Position numbers and translations under genes: made by a program | Shown: positions 8,652-17,665 of the stretch, piece by piece | Numbering within the stretch: the stretch's first letter is position 1 | Layout of the letters: each line of letters starts with the position of its first letter | Assembly (NCBI GenBank): GCA_963703355.1 | Contig: OY969813.1 | Coordinates: 868,001 to 932,000 of the forward strand | Source of the DNA: Puia sp963703355 | GTDB lineage: Bacteria; Bacteroidota; Bacteroidia; Chitinophagales; Chitinophagaceae | Direction of reading: 5' to 3' | DNA: 64,000 nt | Notes under the pieces: model-generated | The model's input: only the letters and a program-made list of their open reading frames with translations | Database searches by the model: none | What the model was told of the DNA's origin: nothing

Positions 8652-10277
8652 TCATTTTTTTGAAAGGACGGCATGTGAATTATTCTTCTTCAATATTTCG
8701 ATATATTTTTTTGCGTTTTCATTTCCAGGATCCAGTGCAATTACTTTTTCGAGGTAGTCGATCGCATCCCGGTAATTTTTCTGCGTATTTGCTTTATAGG
8801 CGGCAATATATCCGTACGCTTCAATAAGCCATTTCCTGTTTTGTTGTGCTGGTGCTTCTTTCAATGTTAGATCAATTACTTTTTCATAGTCGGGTATCGC
8901 CATCCCGCTTTCCATGGAGGTGTCAATGGCCGCACCGCTTCTGGCTGCCCAGTAGAACCCATAAGTCTGTTCCGGATATTTTATTGCATACAAACTGAAA
9001 ACAGAATCTGCCTTTTTATAATCGCCCGATAAATAGGACGCAATTCCCCAATTAAACAAATCGGTGTTTGAAGCGATGGGATCAGACGTGTAATATTTTT
9101 CGAGCCAAAAGGTTTCATCCTTAAAATCTTTTATTTTTTTATATAAGCCAGCTATGGTCTTATAATATGACAGTCTCTTCAAACTGTCCTTTTCATGTGT
9201 GGATGCCATGGCATAATATACTGCCGCAGAATCCGATTTACCCGGAAACCGTGAATACAAATCTCCCATGGTCTCCATATCTGTTAACAGGAATAAAGTA
9301 TCTGTTGCTCTGCTGAAATACTTACGCAGATAGTTTAATGCGTTTACAGAATCATTTAATCCGTTGTAGCTATAGGCGATGAGCTTGTATAATCTTGGAT
9401 CTGCATTTGAGTCATTAGTTTCCAGGAGGGCCATGGCATTTTTTAATGCAGCGGGATATTCTTTCGAAAGATATAACAGATCTGTAAGGCGGTAGTTATT
9501 CTCCGCACTTTTATCCGAGCAGGCCATATAATGCTGCAAATAATCCATGGCCTTTTTCGGATCCCTGAAGTAGAAATAATAATATAAAGCATACCATGCC
9601 GGACCATATTGCGGATCCGCGCCTGTTGCCTGGTAAAAATATTTCAGGTATTGTTCGGGATTATTCTGGGAAACAAATAACAAACCCAGTCTGTAAGAAG
9701 CTTCGGCATTCCCCGGATCCATTTCCAATGCCCTGTTCAATGCTTTGTATGTTTCCGGACCGTTCCCCAGTTTGCGATATGCATTACCCAGATCAATATA
9801 AAGTTTCGCATTTGACTTATCCTTTTTTATCGCTTTATTTAAAAGATCAATGGCATAATCAGCACTTCCGGAATCTGAACTGATATTAGCACAGGCAACA
9901 TCTGCAAGAATCACCGGATCTTTATCTTTGGAATAAAGCAATGCGTCTTTGAATACCTGACCGGCCTCTGCCTTCTTCCCCATTTTCAATTCCATTGCAC
10001 CTTTGGCGCATTCAATAAGAGCCATATTGTCCACGTCGTTGGGAATCAATTTGAAACTGTCTTCAATTACACGCATTTTGTTGTCGTGTAAATAGGAGAT
10101 GGTGAGAAGGTACCAGGCTTCGGCATCCTTTTTATCTTTCTGTAGTACGTCGTGCAACAGCTGGCGCGCGCTTTCATATCGTTCATAGTATATTAATTTT
10201 TCCGCTTCCTGAACTGTTTGCGCGTGGACGGATAAAATCGAAAGTAATAAAATCGATAATGGCAATAATCGTGTCAT
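8652..10277 (-). CDS. Secreted TPR-repeat protein
   Basis: 541 residues with a signal peptide (MTRLLPLSILLLSILSVHAQ, cleavage after residue 19). Almost the whole mature protein is tetratricopeptide repeats, starting at YESARQLLHDVLQKDKKDAEAWYLL and including clear units such as AKLYIDLGNAYRKLGNGPETYKAL split over 145-175 and a last unit ending DPGNENAKKYIEILKKN. Such proteins act as periplasmic or surface scaffolds in Bacteroidota; no enzymatic domain is present. It converges with the efflux operon and its start lies 60 bases downstream of a possible -7 element. The substrate or partner is unknown. Confidence 0.85.
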   Translation of the reverse strand: MTRLLPLSILLLSILSVHAQTVQEAEKLIYYERYESARQLLHDVLQKDKKDAEAWYLLTISYLHDNKMRVIEDSFKLIPNDVDNMALIECAKGAMELKMGKKAEAGQVFKDALLYSKDKDPVILADVACANISSDSGSADYAIDLLNKAIKKDKSNAKLYIDLGNAYRKLGNGPETYKALNRALEMDPGNAEASYRLGLLFVSQNNPEQYLKYFYQATGADPQYGPAWYALYYYFYFRDPKKAMDYLQHYMACSDKSAENNYRLTDLLYLSKEYPAALKNAMALLETNDSNADPRLYKLIAYSYNGLNDSVNALNYLRKYFSRATDTLFLLTDMETMGDLYSRFPGKSDSAAVYYAMASTHEKDSLKRLSYYKTIAGLYKKIKDFKDETFWLEKYYTSDPIASNTDLFNWGIASYLSGDYKKADSVFSLYAIKYPEQTYGFYWAARSGAAIDTSMESGMAIPDYEKVIDLTLKEAPAQQNRKWLIEAYGYIAAYKANTQKNYRDAIDYLEKVIALDPGNENAKKYIEILKKNNSHAVLSKK

Positions 10278-10336
10278 ATTTACTAAATAAAACAGGCGAA
10301 GAAATCTGTTTGGGTCTGTGACGCTTCTACTCCAAC

Positions 10337-10344
10337 CAAATATA
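10337..10344 (-). promoter_or_regulatory. Possible -7 element for the TPR gene
   Basis: Read on the minus strand the site is TATATTTG, an exact TAnnTTTG match, about 60 bases before the start codon of the TPR protein gene. I see no convincing -33 TTG, so this is a weak call. Confidence 0.3.
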
Positions 10345-10406
10345 TCCCCGCAGTATTAACAGTAAATTATAACCGAATTAAAAAAACATTAGAATTACAC
10401 AGGCAT

Positions 10407-11804
10407 TCAGCTTCTCACCATCTCTATTGTGTTGCCAGGTGGTTCGTCCAGCTGAATCTCGCGCAGATAACGGACTTTTAAATGATCGTACAAGGAATGT
10501 TTATCAATCAGCAGAGAAACCATGCCGGAGAGCATACCGGCCAGCATTAAATAAAATATGAGGTTATGGCGGTCGGTCATTTCCAATACGATGATCGATG
10601 ATGTGAAGGGAGTCCGGGTAATGCCGGTAAGAAATCCTACCATTCCGGAAAGGATAAGCAGGTTTGTGTTGGAATCGCTCAGGTGCAACCAGCCTGATAA
10701 AACGGATCCGATACAGGCACCCGAACTAAGTGCAGGCGCAAATATTCCTCCTGCCGCGCCTGTGCTGAATGAAAAGATGGATCCTGTCATTCTTATAACC
10801 GGCGCATACCATGGCAGATTTTTATTGGAAGTGAATAATATTTTCGTCATGATTATTTTTCCGGAGCCGATCATTTCTGTGCTTGAAATAAATCCAAAGA
10901 ATGCAACAACGAGTCCACAGACAATTACAAACATGATTTGCTGTTCCCTTTTCTTCAAACGACTTCTCCAGTTTATAATGCCTGTGAGAATACGTCCCGT
11001 AATACTTCCTCCCAAACCCGCCAGAATGGATACCAGCACAACGCCGATAAATATGTATCCCGATAAGCCATCTATGGTTGGATATCCAAGATATAAATAG
11101 GGCCCGAACAGAGCCTGTGCAGTAAGCCCTGAAATTATTACCGCCGTAAAAAGGGCCGTGCGGAAATAGCTCAGGTGCGTTTTAGTAAGCTCCTCGATTG
11201 CGAAAACAATTCCGCCGAGTGGCGTATTAAAGGCCGCGGCCAGTCCCGCCGCCGCACCGGTCATGATCATATTTCTTTTAGATACCTTGGGCCACCAGGA
11301 TGGCAGCACCTGATTTACTTTTCTGAAAACCGAACCGGCAATCTGGATTGTCGGTCCTTCTCTGCCTACCACACCTCCTCCAAGAATCATGAACAGACTG
11401 GAAATGATTTTAACAATGATTACCCGAATACTTAACAGCCTTTTTATCTTAACATGATCGCGGGGATTTGCCAGTTCAATAGAAGCCATAACCTGCGGAA
11501 TACCGCTACCCCCGGCAAATTTCTCATATTTAATTACAAGCCACCAGGCAATTAAAAAACAGGTCGGCGTAATGAAGAAGATCAACCAGTGATCTACCTT
11601 TAATAAAGAATCCGTAGTACTTTCTGCAATCAAAAATAATTTGGAATAAAATACGGCGATAAGTCCCGTGATCAATGACGCAACCCAAAAAGGTATCGCA
11701 CGGAGAAAATTTTCCTTAAATTTTTCATTACCCGCAGCATCAAATATTTTTTTAAAAAACCTGCGTATCGCCGTTACCCTGCTGCGGGAAGAAAATTCAT
11801 CCAT
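10407..11804 (-). CDS. ClC-family chloride channel/antiporter
   Basis: 465 residues with about ten or more hydrophobic helices. All three ClC selectivity-filter signatures are present: GSGIP (residues 99-103), GREGP (147-151, with the gating Glu at 149) and GIFAP in the C-terminal half. The helix corresponding to the internal proton-pathway glutamate reads FAIEE, so a Cl-/H+ exchanger is more likely than a passive channel. There is no C-terminal CBS pair; the protein ends about 45 residues after the last membrane helix. It would act in the inner membrane in ion or pH balance. It is divergent from the DUF4399 lipoprotein gene and shares its upstream region with the TAATC repeat array. Confidence 0.93.
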   Translation of the reverse strand: MDEFSSRSRVTAIRRFFKKIFDAAGNEKFKENFLRAIPFWVASLITGLIAVFYSKLFLIAESTTDSLLKVDHWLIFFITPTCFLIAWWLVIKYEKFAGGSGIPQVMASIELANPRDHVKIKRLLSIRVIIVKIISSLFMILGGGVVGREGPTIQIAGSVFRKVNQVLPSWWPKVSKRNMIMTGAAAGLAAAFNTPLGGIVFAIEELTKTHLSYFRTALFTAVIISGLTAQALFGPYLYLGYPTIDGLSGYIFIGVVLVSILAGLGGSITGRILTGIINWRSRLKKREQQIMFVIVCGLVVAFFGFISSTEMIGSGKIIMTKILFTSNKNLPWYAPVIRMTGSIFSFSTGAAGGIFAPALSSGACIGSVLSGWLHLSDSNTNLLILSGMVGFLTGITRTPFTSSIIVLEMTDRHNLIFYLMLAGMLSGMVSLLIDKHSLYDHLKVRYLREIQLDEPPGNTIEMVRS

Positions 11805-11844
11805 GGGCTAAAGATAATACTTTCGAAAAATTGTCTTTATATTC

Positions 11845-11882
11845 TAATCGGATTCTAATCCGGCACTAACCTGCAACTAATA
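11845..11882. promoter_or_regulatory. Predicted response-regulator operator: four 11-bp repeats (copy 1)
   Basis: Pentamers TAATC, TAATC, TAACC and TAATA start at 11845, 11856, 11867 and 11878, exactly 11 bases apart; the first two are embedded in identical ATTCTAATC nonamers. The last repeat starts 41 bases before the DUF4399 start codon. Direct repeats at one helical turn are typical of OmpR/PhoB-family binding sites, and a matching array lies next to the OmpR-type regulator gene at 14621-14658. The link to that regulator is inference. Confidence 0.6.
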
Positions 11883-11918
11883 AGGCAGCGCTAGTTTCGG
11901 TCATAATATATTTCAAAT

Positions 11919-12431
11919 ATGCGAAAACTTTATATCCTTCTATTCTCTGCTTGCCTTGCGTGGATCTTTTCCTGCAACAGCAATACGAGCAAATCGGGTT
12001 CCACAGACACCGCAGCATCTGCCGACACCGATACTTCTATGAAACATACAGAGGATACAGTTAAAAGTATAGTAGCATTACCTCCAATACCCACGGGTGC
12101 AAAGGTATACTTCAAAAATCTGACGAATAACGAAGTGGTAAAGTCACCGCTGAAAGTGGTAATGGGAACTAAAAACATTAAAGTGGACTCAGCAGGGTTC
12201 GTTGTGGCCGGCGAAGGTCATCATCATCTACTGATTGACGCCGGCGATTCTGTTGCTTCGGGACAGGTTATCCCAAAAGACGCACAACACCTGCATTTCG
12301 GTAAGGGGCAAACCAGTACAACCATCGAACTTCCGAAAGGAAAACACAGGCTTACACTTCAGTTTGCCGATGGCATTCACCGTTCTTATGGAAGTAAGCT
12401 GTCTGCTACCATTGAAATCAGGGTAAAATAA
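11919..12431 (+). CDS. DUF4399 domain lipoprotein
   Basis: 170 residues. The N-terminus is a lipoprotein signal (MRKLYILLFSACLAWIFSC, lipid Cys at residue 19) followed by a Ser/Thr/Asp-rich linker. From about residue 50 the sequence matches the DUF4399 pattern: VYFKNLTNNEVVKSP, the histidine cluster EGHHHLLID, QHLHFGKGQT and LPKGKHRLTLQFADG. The family is a small beta-sandwich of unknown function; the conserved histidines suggest metal binding, which is inference. The gene is preceded by a four-repeat TAATC array and may be controlled by the adjacent two-component system. Confidence 0.85.
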   Translation: MRKLYILLFSACLAWIFSCNSNTSKSGSTDTAASADTDTSMKHTEDTVKSIVALPPIPTGAKVYFKNLTNNEVVKSPLKVVMGTKNIKVDSAGFVVAGEGHHHLLIDAGDSVASGQVIPKDAQHLHFGKGQTSTTIELPKGKHRLTLQFADGIHRSYGSKLSATIEIRVK

Positions 12432-12460
12432 GTGAATAAAAAAATCAGAGGAAGATCCGG

Positions 12461-13864
12461 CTATTTCGATACCCGTTTCTTTGAAGGATTTCCGGCAGTC
12501 GGAAGCAGAATGCTGAATTCCGTACCTTTTCCCAATATTGAACGCACACTGATCTGTCCCTTATGCAGCTTGATAATCTGATTTGCCAGTGAAAGGCCCA
12601 GTCCAAATCCCTTGATGTTTCGATTATCGGTTACACGATAAAAAGGTTGAAATATGTTCCTCAATTCTGAATCCGGAATTCCCCTCCCCTGATCTTCAAT
12701 ATAAATAGCGATCTGACCGTTTTCGGCAACAAGGCGGATGATCGCTAAATGGTTGTCAGAATATTTACAGGCATTAACGGTAATGTTTCTCAGCGCGGTA
12801 ATCAGCAATTCTTCATTTCCGAAAACAAGTAATTTTTCCTCTTCTTCAGGAAGACTTTCAAAAACCAGCTTCACTTTGTGGAATTCGTTGAGTTTAGTTA
12901 TCTCTCCTGGCAGTGAGAGCAAAACTTCATCTATCCGAACCAAATCTATTTCGAGTCCACCCGGATCACCGGAAGCTCTTGCAAATTCAAGCAATGTCTG
13001 TGTCAGTCTGCTAAGCTGCCGTACATCCTGGTGAATAGATTCCATGGTAGCCCGATAGGCTGAAGCCTCCCTGTCGCGGTTTAAAGAAATTTCCAGCTGG
13101 CTGGAAATAGAAGTGAGGGGCGTGGATAATTCGTGCGACGCGTTGGAGATAAATCTCCTGTGTATTTCAAAACCATCCTGCAATCTGTACAAAAGCTGAT
13201 TCAGCGTTTCGGCGAGATAATTCCATTCATCCTCATCTTCCCCCGACTTGATCCGCCCCGTAAGATTCTGTACTGAAATTTCCTTTATCTCATCCGCGAT
13301 TTTTCGCAAAGGAATCAATAATCTCTTTGAAAACAAATAACCCGCAGCAATCGCGATCAAAATGCCGCCGGCAAAACTGAATAAGAGTATATAAGAAAGC
13401 TGTACCAGCTTTTGCTTCCCTGCTTCGTCAAATGCCGCGGCAATCATTACAACATTGAAATTATTTTCATGGTAATAATGTGATATGGCGTCCCGCTTGC
13501 CAGAACTGAAATAGATATCCCCTTCTTTCCTCGTCCTCTCCAATATGTCTTTAGGAAATCCGACGACGTCTGCAGCGCTATCACTATAATTATAAATTCT
13601 GGTATCAGATCGGTCGTAAGCCTGAACCGTCTTATCCTTCATGGCGAGCATGGTCGATGCGTCAATGGTAAGAATCATCTGTTGATCAAATACTGCAGAC
13701 TGACTAAGAAGCCTCCCGGTGGTGATGGCCCAGTTTGTAAGTCTCGTTTTAAAGGAATTCAGGCGGTTGCTGTATGAAAAATAATAAATCGAACCACAAA
13801 CCAGTAGTAAAATCAACATGACAATGGAGGCAAAAAGAATGGTAATCCTGATCCTTACCGACAT
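12461..13864 (-). CDS. Membrane sensor histidine kinase (OmpR-system partner)
   Basis: 467 residues. TM1 spans about residues 7-29 and TM2 about 154-177, enclosing a 125-residue periplasmic sensor. A HAMP linker follows (about 178-230), then HisKA with the phospho-acceptor His244 in NASHELSTPLTSI, and a HATPase domain with NITVNACKYSDN (N box), DQGRGIPDSE (G1) and GFGLGLSLANQI (G2). It autophosphorylates and passes phosphate to the response regulator encoded four bases upstream in the same transcript. The stimulus is unknown. The overall plan is that of classical class-I kinases such as those for metals or envelope stress. Confidence 0.95.
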   Translation of the reverse strand: MSVRIRITILFASIVMLILLLVCGSIYYFSYSNRLNSFKTRLTNWAITTGRLLSQSAVFDQQMILTIDASTMLAMKDKTVQAYDRSDTRIYNYSDSAADVVGFPKDILERTRKEGDIYFSSGKRDAISHYYHENNFNVVMIAAAFDEAGKQKLVQLSYILLFSFAGGILIAIAAGYLFSKRLLIPLRKIADEIKEISVQNLTGRIKSGEDEDEWNYLAETLNQLLYRLQDGFEIHRRFISNASHELSTPLTSISSQLEISLNRDREASAYRATMESIHQDVRQLSRLTQTLLEFARASGDPGGLEIDLVRIDEVLLSLPGEITKLNEFHKVKLVFESLPEEEEKLLVFGNEELLITALRNITVNACKYSDNHLAIIRLVAENGQIAIYIEDQGRGIPDSELRNIFQPFYRVTDNRNIKGFGLGLSLANQIIKLHKGQISVRSILGKGTEFSILLPTAGNPSKKRVSK

Positions 13865-13868
13865 GTAC

Positions 13869-14558
13869 CTATTTTTCTTTGAGAATATAACCCATACCGA
13901 CGTGAGTCTGAATAAGCTTTTCAGGAAATTTCTTGTCTATTTTATTGCGGAGATAGTTCACGTACACATCAATGACATTGGTGTTCGACTGAAAGTCTAT
14001 CTCCCACACGTTAACTGCTATATCCGCACGCGACAGCACCCTGTTTTTATTTCGCAATAAATATTCAAGCAATTGGAACTCCTTGGCGGTGAGGTTTATT
14101 TTCATACCGTCCCTGACCACTTCTTTGCTGTCCAGATTCATTTCGAGTCCGCCAGCCCTTAACATATTACCAACAGGCAGGTGCTCGTTGAGTGTTCTTT
14201 TCAACAGCGCCCTCATTTTCATTATTAATTCACGGAATTCAAAAGGTTTGACCAGATAGTCATCCGCACCGGCATTGTATCCCTCTATTTTATCGTTTAA
14301 AGTACTCATGGACGTAAGCATAATAATCGGAAGTGCAGTATTATGAACCCTGATCATTTTGCAAAGCTCATATCCATTTATGCCGGGTAAATTGATGTCG
14401 AGAATAATCAGGTCATAAGTTCTGGTCTGCAGGAGCCGTTTACCGATGATTCCATCATATGCCAGATCTGTTGAATAGCCATATTCTGACAAACCGATCT
14501 TTAATGTATCGGCAATTTTCTTTTCATCCTCTACAATTAATATTCTCCGCTCGGTCAT
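13869..14558 (-). CDS. OmpR/PhoB-family response regulator
   Basis: 229 residues: receiver domain (1-120) with the acidic pair Asp11/Glu12, phospho-acceptor Asp54 in LIILDINLPG, the Thr/Ser switch in IIMLTSMS and Lys in DDYLVKPFEF; then a winged-helix DNA-binding domain (about 130-227) with LTAKEFQLLEYLLRN and DVYVNYLRNKID. It controls transcription when phosphorylated by the kinase encoded directly downstream. An 11-bp-phased repeat array lies 63 bases upstream of its start and a second one lies before the DUF4399 gene, so it probably controls both sites and perhaps itself. Confidence 0.96.
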   Translation of the reverse strand: MTERRILIVEDEKKIADTLKIGLSEYGYSTDLAYDGIIGKRLLQTRTYDLIILDINLPGINGYELCKMIRVHNTALPIIMLTSMSTLNDKIEGYNAGADDYLVKPFEFRELIMKMRALLKRTLNEHLPVGNMLRAGGLEMNLDSKEVVRDGMKINLTAKEFQLLEYLLRNKNRVLSRADIAVNVWEIDFQSNTNVIDVYVNYLRNKIDKKFPEKLIQTHVGMGYILKEK

Positions 14559-14620
14559 GCGTAATCATATATGTTATAAAGGTCAGAAAAATATCATACT
14601 AATTAAGTTAAATTCAATTC

Positions 14621-14658
14621 TAATCACATTATAATCTGGATTTAATCCCCGGCTAACG
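14621..14658. promoter_or_regulatory. Predicted response-regulator operator: four 11-bp repeats (copy 2)
   Basis: TAATC, TAATC, TAATC and TAACG start at 14621, 14632, 14643 and 14654, again exactly 11 bases apart. The first lies in ATTCTAATC, identical to copy 1, and the second in ATTATAATC. The last repeat starts 42 bases before the TTG start of the stress-protein gene. An inverted GATTAGAA, complementary to TTCTAATC, occurs at 14680-14687. The array sits between the divergent regulator gene and the stress-protein gene. Confidence 0.6.
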
Positions 14659-14695
14659 GTCCTATCGGATATTCGTTTCGATTAGAAACCATCCA

Positions 14696-15514
14696 TTGTT
14701 ACAATCCTTCAATAATATTCTGATACCTGTTGATCTGTCCTCCAATACTGAAATATCGGTAACCAAAGCCATTGAACTTGCCGGATTCGGGCCAACCATT
14801 ATTCATATCCTGCATGTCGTAAATCCCCGAACAAAGAACACTGCAGCGTTCAGGGACGAAATAAATGCTGATCTCAATAAATGGAAAAAAATAATTGAAA
14901 ATACAGTTACGGGAACGAAAGTATATATAGATGTCCTTTCAGGCAAACCGACAGAAAATATCATTATTCAAAAAGCAAAAGCAACAAATGCACAATTGAT
15001 TGTCATGGTCCGCAATACGAAGCGTAGCTGGATCAGATTTAAAAAACCAATTTCTTCATCCACTATCGCAAAAGAAACACAAAGTGCCGTGTTGACCATA
15101 CAGCCGGGCGTTTTGCTGAATAAAATTAAATCCATCGTATTACCCATTCGGTCTTTCATTCCCAAACGAAAGGTAGACATGCTTGCCCGTTTCATTAACA
15201 ATAAAGGCATTACCATCTATTTGGTATCCATCATTGACCAGCAGGCGAATGACCTGGAATATTCTTCCACTTCCCAGGCGCTCATTGAAACTTACCGGAT
15301 TCTAAAAGAGGCGGCAAATTGCCAGATAGTACACAAACTCATAAACCATAATAATCTGGCAAAAACACTTCTGCTGTTTGCTGAATCTGTTCGGGCTGAT
15401 ATGTTACTACTGAATCCCGAAGAGTCGCAGATCTGGTCTATTACAGGTGTGCGCGACTTCTCCTGTTTACTTAAACGGCAATCCAGACTTCAGGTAATGG
15501 CCATTGGACCCTGA
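14696..15514 (+). CDS. Universal stress protein family (tandem UspA-like) protein
   Basis: 272 residues, the length of a double UspA protein. The first half begins FNNILIPVDLSSNTEISVTKAIELA, the usual UspA beta1-alpha1, and continues with LSGKPTENIIIQKAKATNAQLIVM. The second half starts at IKSIVLPIRSF near residue 144 and is more divergent. The ATP-binding GxxGx9GS motif is not conserved in either half. No ATG exists near the start; I use the TTG at 14696, just before the first beta-strand. A role in stress adaptation in the cytoplasm is inferred from the family. It follows the second TAATC array and probably heads the run of genes through 18452. Confidence 0.8.
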   Translation: MLQSFNNILIPVDLSSNTEISVTKAIELAGFGPTIIHILHVVNPRTKNTAAFRDEINADLNKWKKIIENTVTGTKVYIDVLSGKPTENIIIQKAKATNAQLIVMVRNTKRSWIRFKKPISSSTIAKETQSAVLTIQPGVLLNKIKSIVLPIRSFIPKRKVDMLARFINNKGITIYLVSIIDQQANDLEYSSTSQALIETYRILKEAANCQIVHKLINHNNLAKTLLLFAESVRADMLLLNPEESQIWSITGVRDFSCLLKRQSRLQVMAIGP

Positions 15515-15568
15515 ACTGGTGCGCGTATAAGCTGCAAGTTGATTTTAAACCAATCTGTATCTCTGCCG

Positions 15569-16762
15569 ATGAAACTATTTATTCTCATTATCGTTTTGAC
15601 AACAGTTCAGTTTTCTGTTAAAGCACAACACGCCGACTCGCTCGGTTCTGAAAAAGAATTAAGAGAGAAAGTATTGTCAGATATACAGTTAAGCCTCGAT
15701 AAAAAAACAAAATCAATCGATTCTACGGTTTTGCGCCTGGATCAAAAAGTAAATGAACTGGATAAGTCCATCGTAGAAACAAACAATGTAAGGGAAAAAG
15801 CCGACAAATTATTGGAACGCGTGCAGGCGCTGGAAGATAAACAAAAAGCACTCGAACAAAATGAACTGATCGTATTCGAAGCGAATTATCAGTCCGCCAT
15901 TGTGAATCTGTTGTATATGGACAGGGAAATTAAACCGGTCATTCTCTTTGAATCCACGAAGGAATTTTTCGGACTTCTTTCAGATGTTACCAATCCTACC
16001 ACCTATCCGGATTACAACGAATGGTACCTGAAATTTCACGACTACATTGAAAAGAATAAAGATAAAGAGCCCACTTTAGACGTATTGATCAAACTGATGG
16101 ATGTAACAGGAACGGCTGCGGGCAATATACCACTCGGCGGACCCATCACCAGCCTGTTCTTCTCGGGAATCAACGATTATATCAAAACACTCAGCAAAAA
16201 GCAGCATCAGCTAAAGGAACAGAGTGAAAATATGTTCCTCCTCATTACGAAGTTGAGCCAGTTCAATCACGATAAAGGTGCTATAGAACAGGATTGGGAA
16301 CTCATAACGAAAGAACTCGATGAACTGCACACCCATTATGAAGCCATCCTGAATCAGAATTTAAAAACACTCGGTATTACACCCTCCGATTTCAATGAAC
16401 ATTTTACCCATGAAAACGATGCCGACAAAAGATACTCGTATATCACCGGCATCAGGAAAAAAGCCTCAGAACTGGTAGCAGCCCAAAAAGAAACAAATCC
16501 AAAAGACTGGAAGGAGAATATATACTATTCCCTGATGGATATCCAGTCAATCAAGTTAAGATTTGGGAATATAACATTCCGTCTTCAGGACTATATAGAG
16601 AAATATAATGGCCTGTTGAAAGAATACTCAAAAGACCCCGCAATGGGTGTAAAAATAACCCTCTTACAAAAGAAGCTAAATGAGCTCAAAGACATATTCG
16701 AAAATGCCTTTAATCCACTGGACTATATCAATTCAGCAACAAGAATGTATAAAGTAGTATAA
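15569..16762 (+). CDS. Secreted coiled-coil protein of unknown function
   Basis: 397 residues from the ATG at 15569, which gives a clean signal peptide (MKLFILIIVLTTVQFSVKAQ); a TTG 30 bases upstream would add ten residues before it. Residues about 30-100 form a charged coiled coil with heptad-like runs around KKTKSIDSTVLRLDQKV and RVQALEDKQKALEQNE. The rest is helical, with a glycine-rich hydrophobic patch (TGTAAGNIPLGGPITSLFFSGI, about residues 190-212) and further coiled coil at the end. I do not recognise the family. It sits between a UspA-like gene and an OmpA lipoprotein gene with short gaps (54 and 33 bases), so an envelope function in one operon is likely. Confidence 0.75.
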   Translation: MKLFILIIVLTTVQFSVKAQHADSLGSEKELREKVLSDIQLSLDKKTKSIDSTVLRLDQKVNELDKSIVETNNVREKADKLLERVQALEDKQKALEQNELIVFEANYQSAIVNLLYMDREIKPVILFESTKEFFGLLSDVTNPTTYPDYNEWYLKFHDYIEKNKDKEPTLDVLIKLMDVTGTAAGNIPLGGPITSLFFSGINDYIKTLSKKQHQLKEQSENMFLLITKLSQFNHDKGAIEQDWELITKELDELHTHYEAILNQNLKTLGITPSDFNEHFTHENDADKRYSYITGIRKKASELVAAQKETNPKDWKENIYYSLMDIQSIKLRFGNITFRLQDYIEKYNGLLKEYSKDPAMGVKITLLQKKLNELKDIFENAFNPLDYINSATRMYKVV

Positions 16763-16795
16763 ATCGGAATAATCACCTGTTTAAATAATAAGTAT

Positions 16796-17659
16796 ATGCG
16801 CACCAGATTTTTTATACTCATTGCACTAATGCCGTTTTTCATGTTGTCCTGCGTATCCAGAAAAAAAATGGAAGCCGAAGAAAAGAAGTATAACGATTTA
16901 AATGCCGCTTACAGTTCCCTACAGAACGATTTGAAAAACTGCAACACCAAATCTTCAGATTGCGAAGCGAAAAGAACGGCGGATCAAAACGAGATCGACG
17001 CACTCAACAAACAAAACGCGTTTTTGAAAGAGAACAGCACACAGGCTCTCAAAGAACTTGAGAATATGTCGGTCATTTCAGGCACTCAGGCGGAAAGTAT
17101 AAAAAAATCATTGGAGAATATAGGAGCTAAGGACGCCGTAATTCAAAGTCTGCAATCTGAACTCGCCAAAAAAGATTCCATTAATCTCGTACTCGTTCAA
17201 AATCTAAAAGGAGCTGTCGGAGACCTGAGCGATTCGGACATCAATATAAAAATCGATAAGGATGTAGTGTACATTGACATCTCAGATAAGCTCCTTTTTA
17301 ACAGTGGCAGTTATAACGTCACAACAAAAGCGAAACTGGTACTTGGAAAAGTGGCCAAAGTATTGAAAAATCAACCCGACATTGAATTTATGGTAGAAGG
17401 TAATACAGACAATGTACCTTATCGAAGAGGTGATCTCCTCGATAACTGGGACCTTTCCGTAAAAAGGGCCACTGCCGTGGTGAGAATACTGCAAAATCAA
17501 TATGGCCTGGATCCCTCACACATCTCTGCTTCCGGACGAAGTGAATACAAGCCGGTTGCCACGAACGACACACCGCAGGGACGTGCCTTGAATCGCAGAA
17601 CAAGGATTATCATACTTCCACAACTTGATCAGTTTTTCAAACTTCTCGAAAAAAAATAA
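16796..17659 (+). CDS. OmpA-domain peptidoglycan-binding lipoprotein with coiled coil
   Basis: 287 residues. A lipoprotein signal (hydrophobic core ending FMLSC, lipid Cys19) is followed by a coiled coil to about residue 135 and an OmpA C-terminal domain: LLFNSGSYNVTTKAK, EGNTDNVPYRRG, LSVKRATAVVRIL and ISASGRSEYKPVATN, ending with NRRTRIII. The conserved Asp and Arg that hold diaminopimelate in peptidoglycan are present (TDNVP and NRRTRI). It should anchor to the outer membrane and bind the cell wall across the periplasm. The long helix is comparable to TolB/Pal or MotB-like spacer proteins. It lies between two unknown genes in one run. Confidence 0.9.
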   Translation: MRTRFFILIALMPFFMLSCVSRKKMEAEEKKYNDLNAAYSSLQNDLKNCNTKSSDCEAKRTADQNEIDALNKQNAFLKENSTQALKELENMSVISGTQAESIKKSLENIGAKDAVIQSLQSELAKKDSINLVLVQNLKGAVGDLSDSDINIKIDKDVVYIDISDKLLFNSGSYNVTTKAKLVLGKVAKVLKNQPDIEFMVEGNTDNVPYRRGDLLDNWDLSVKRATAVVRILQNQYGLDPSHISASGRSEYKPVATNDTPQGRALNRRTRIIILPQLDQFFKLLEKK

Positions 17660-17665
17660 ATCAAA

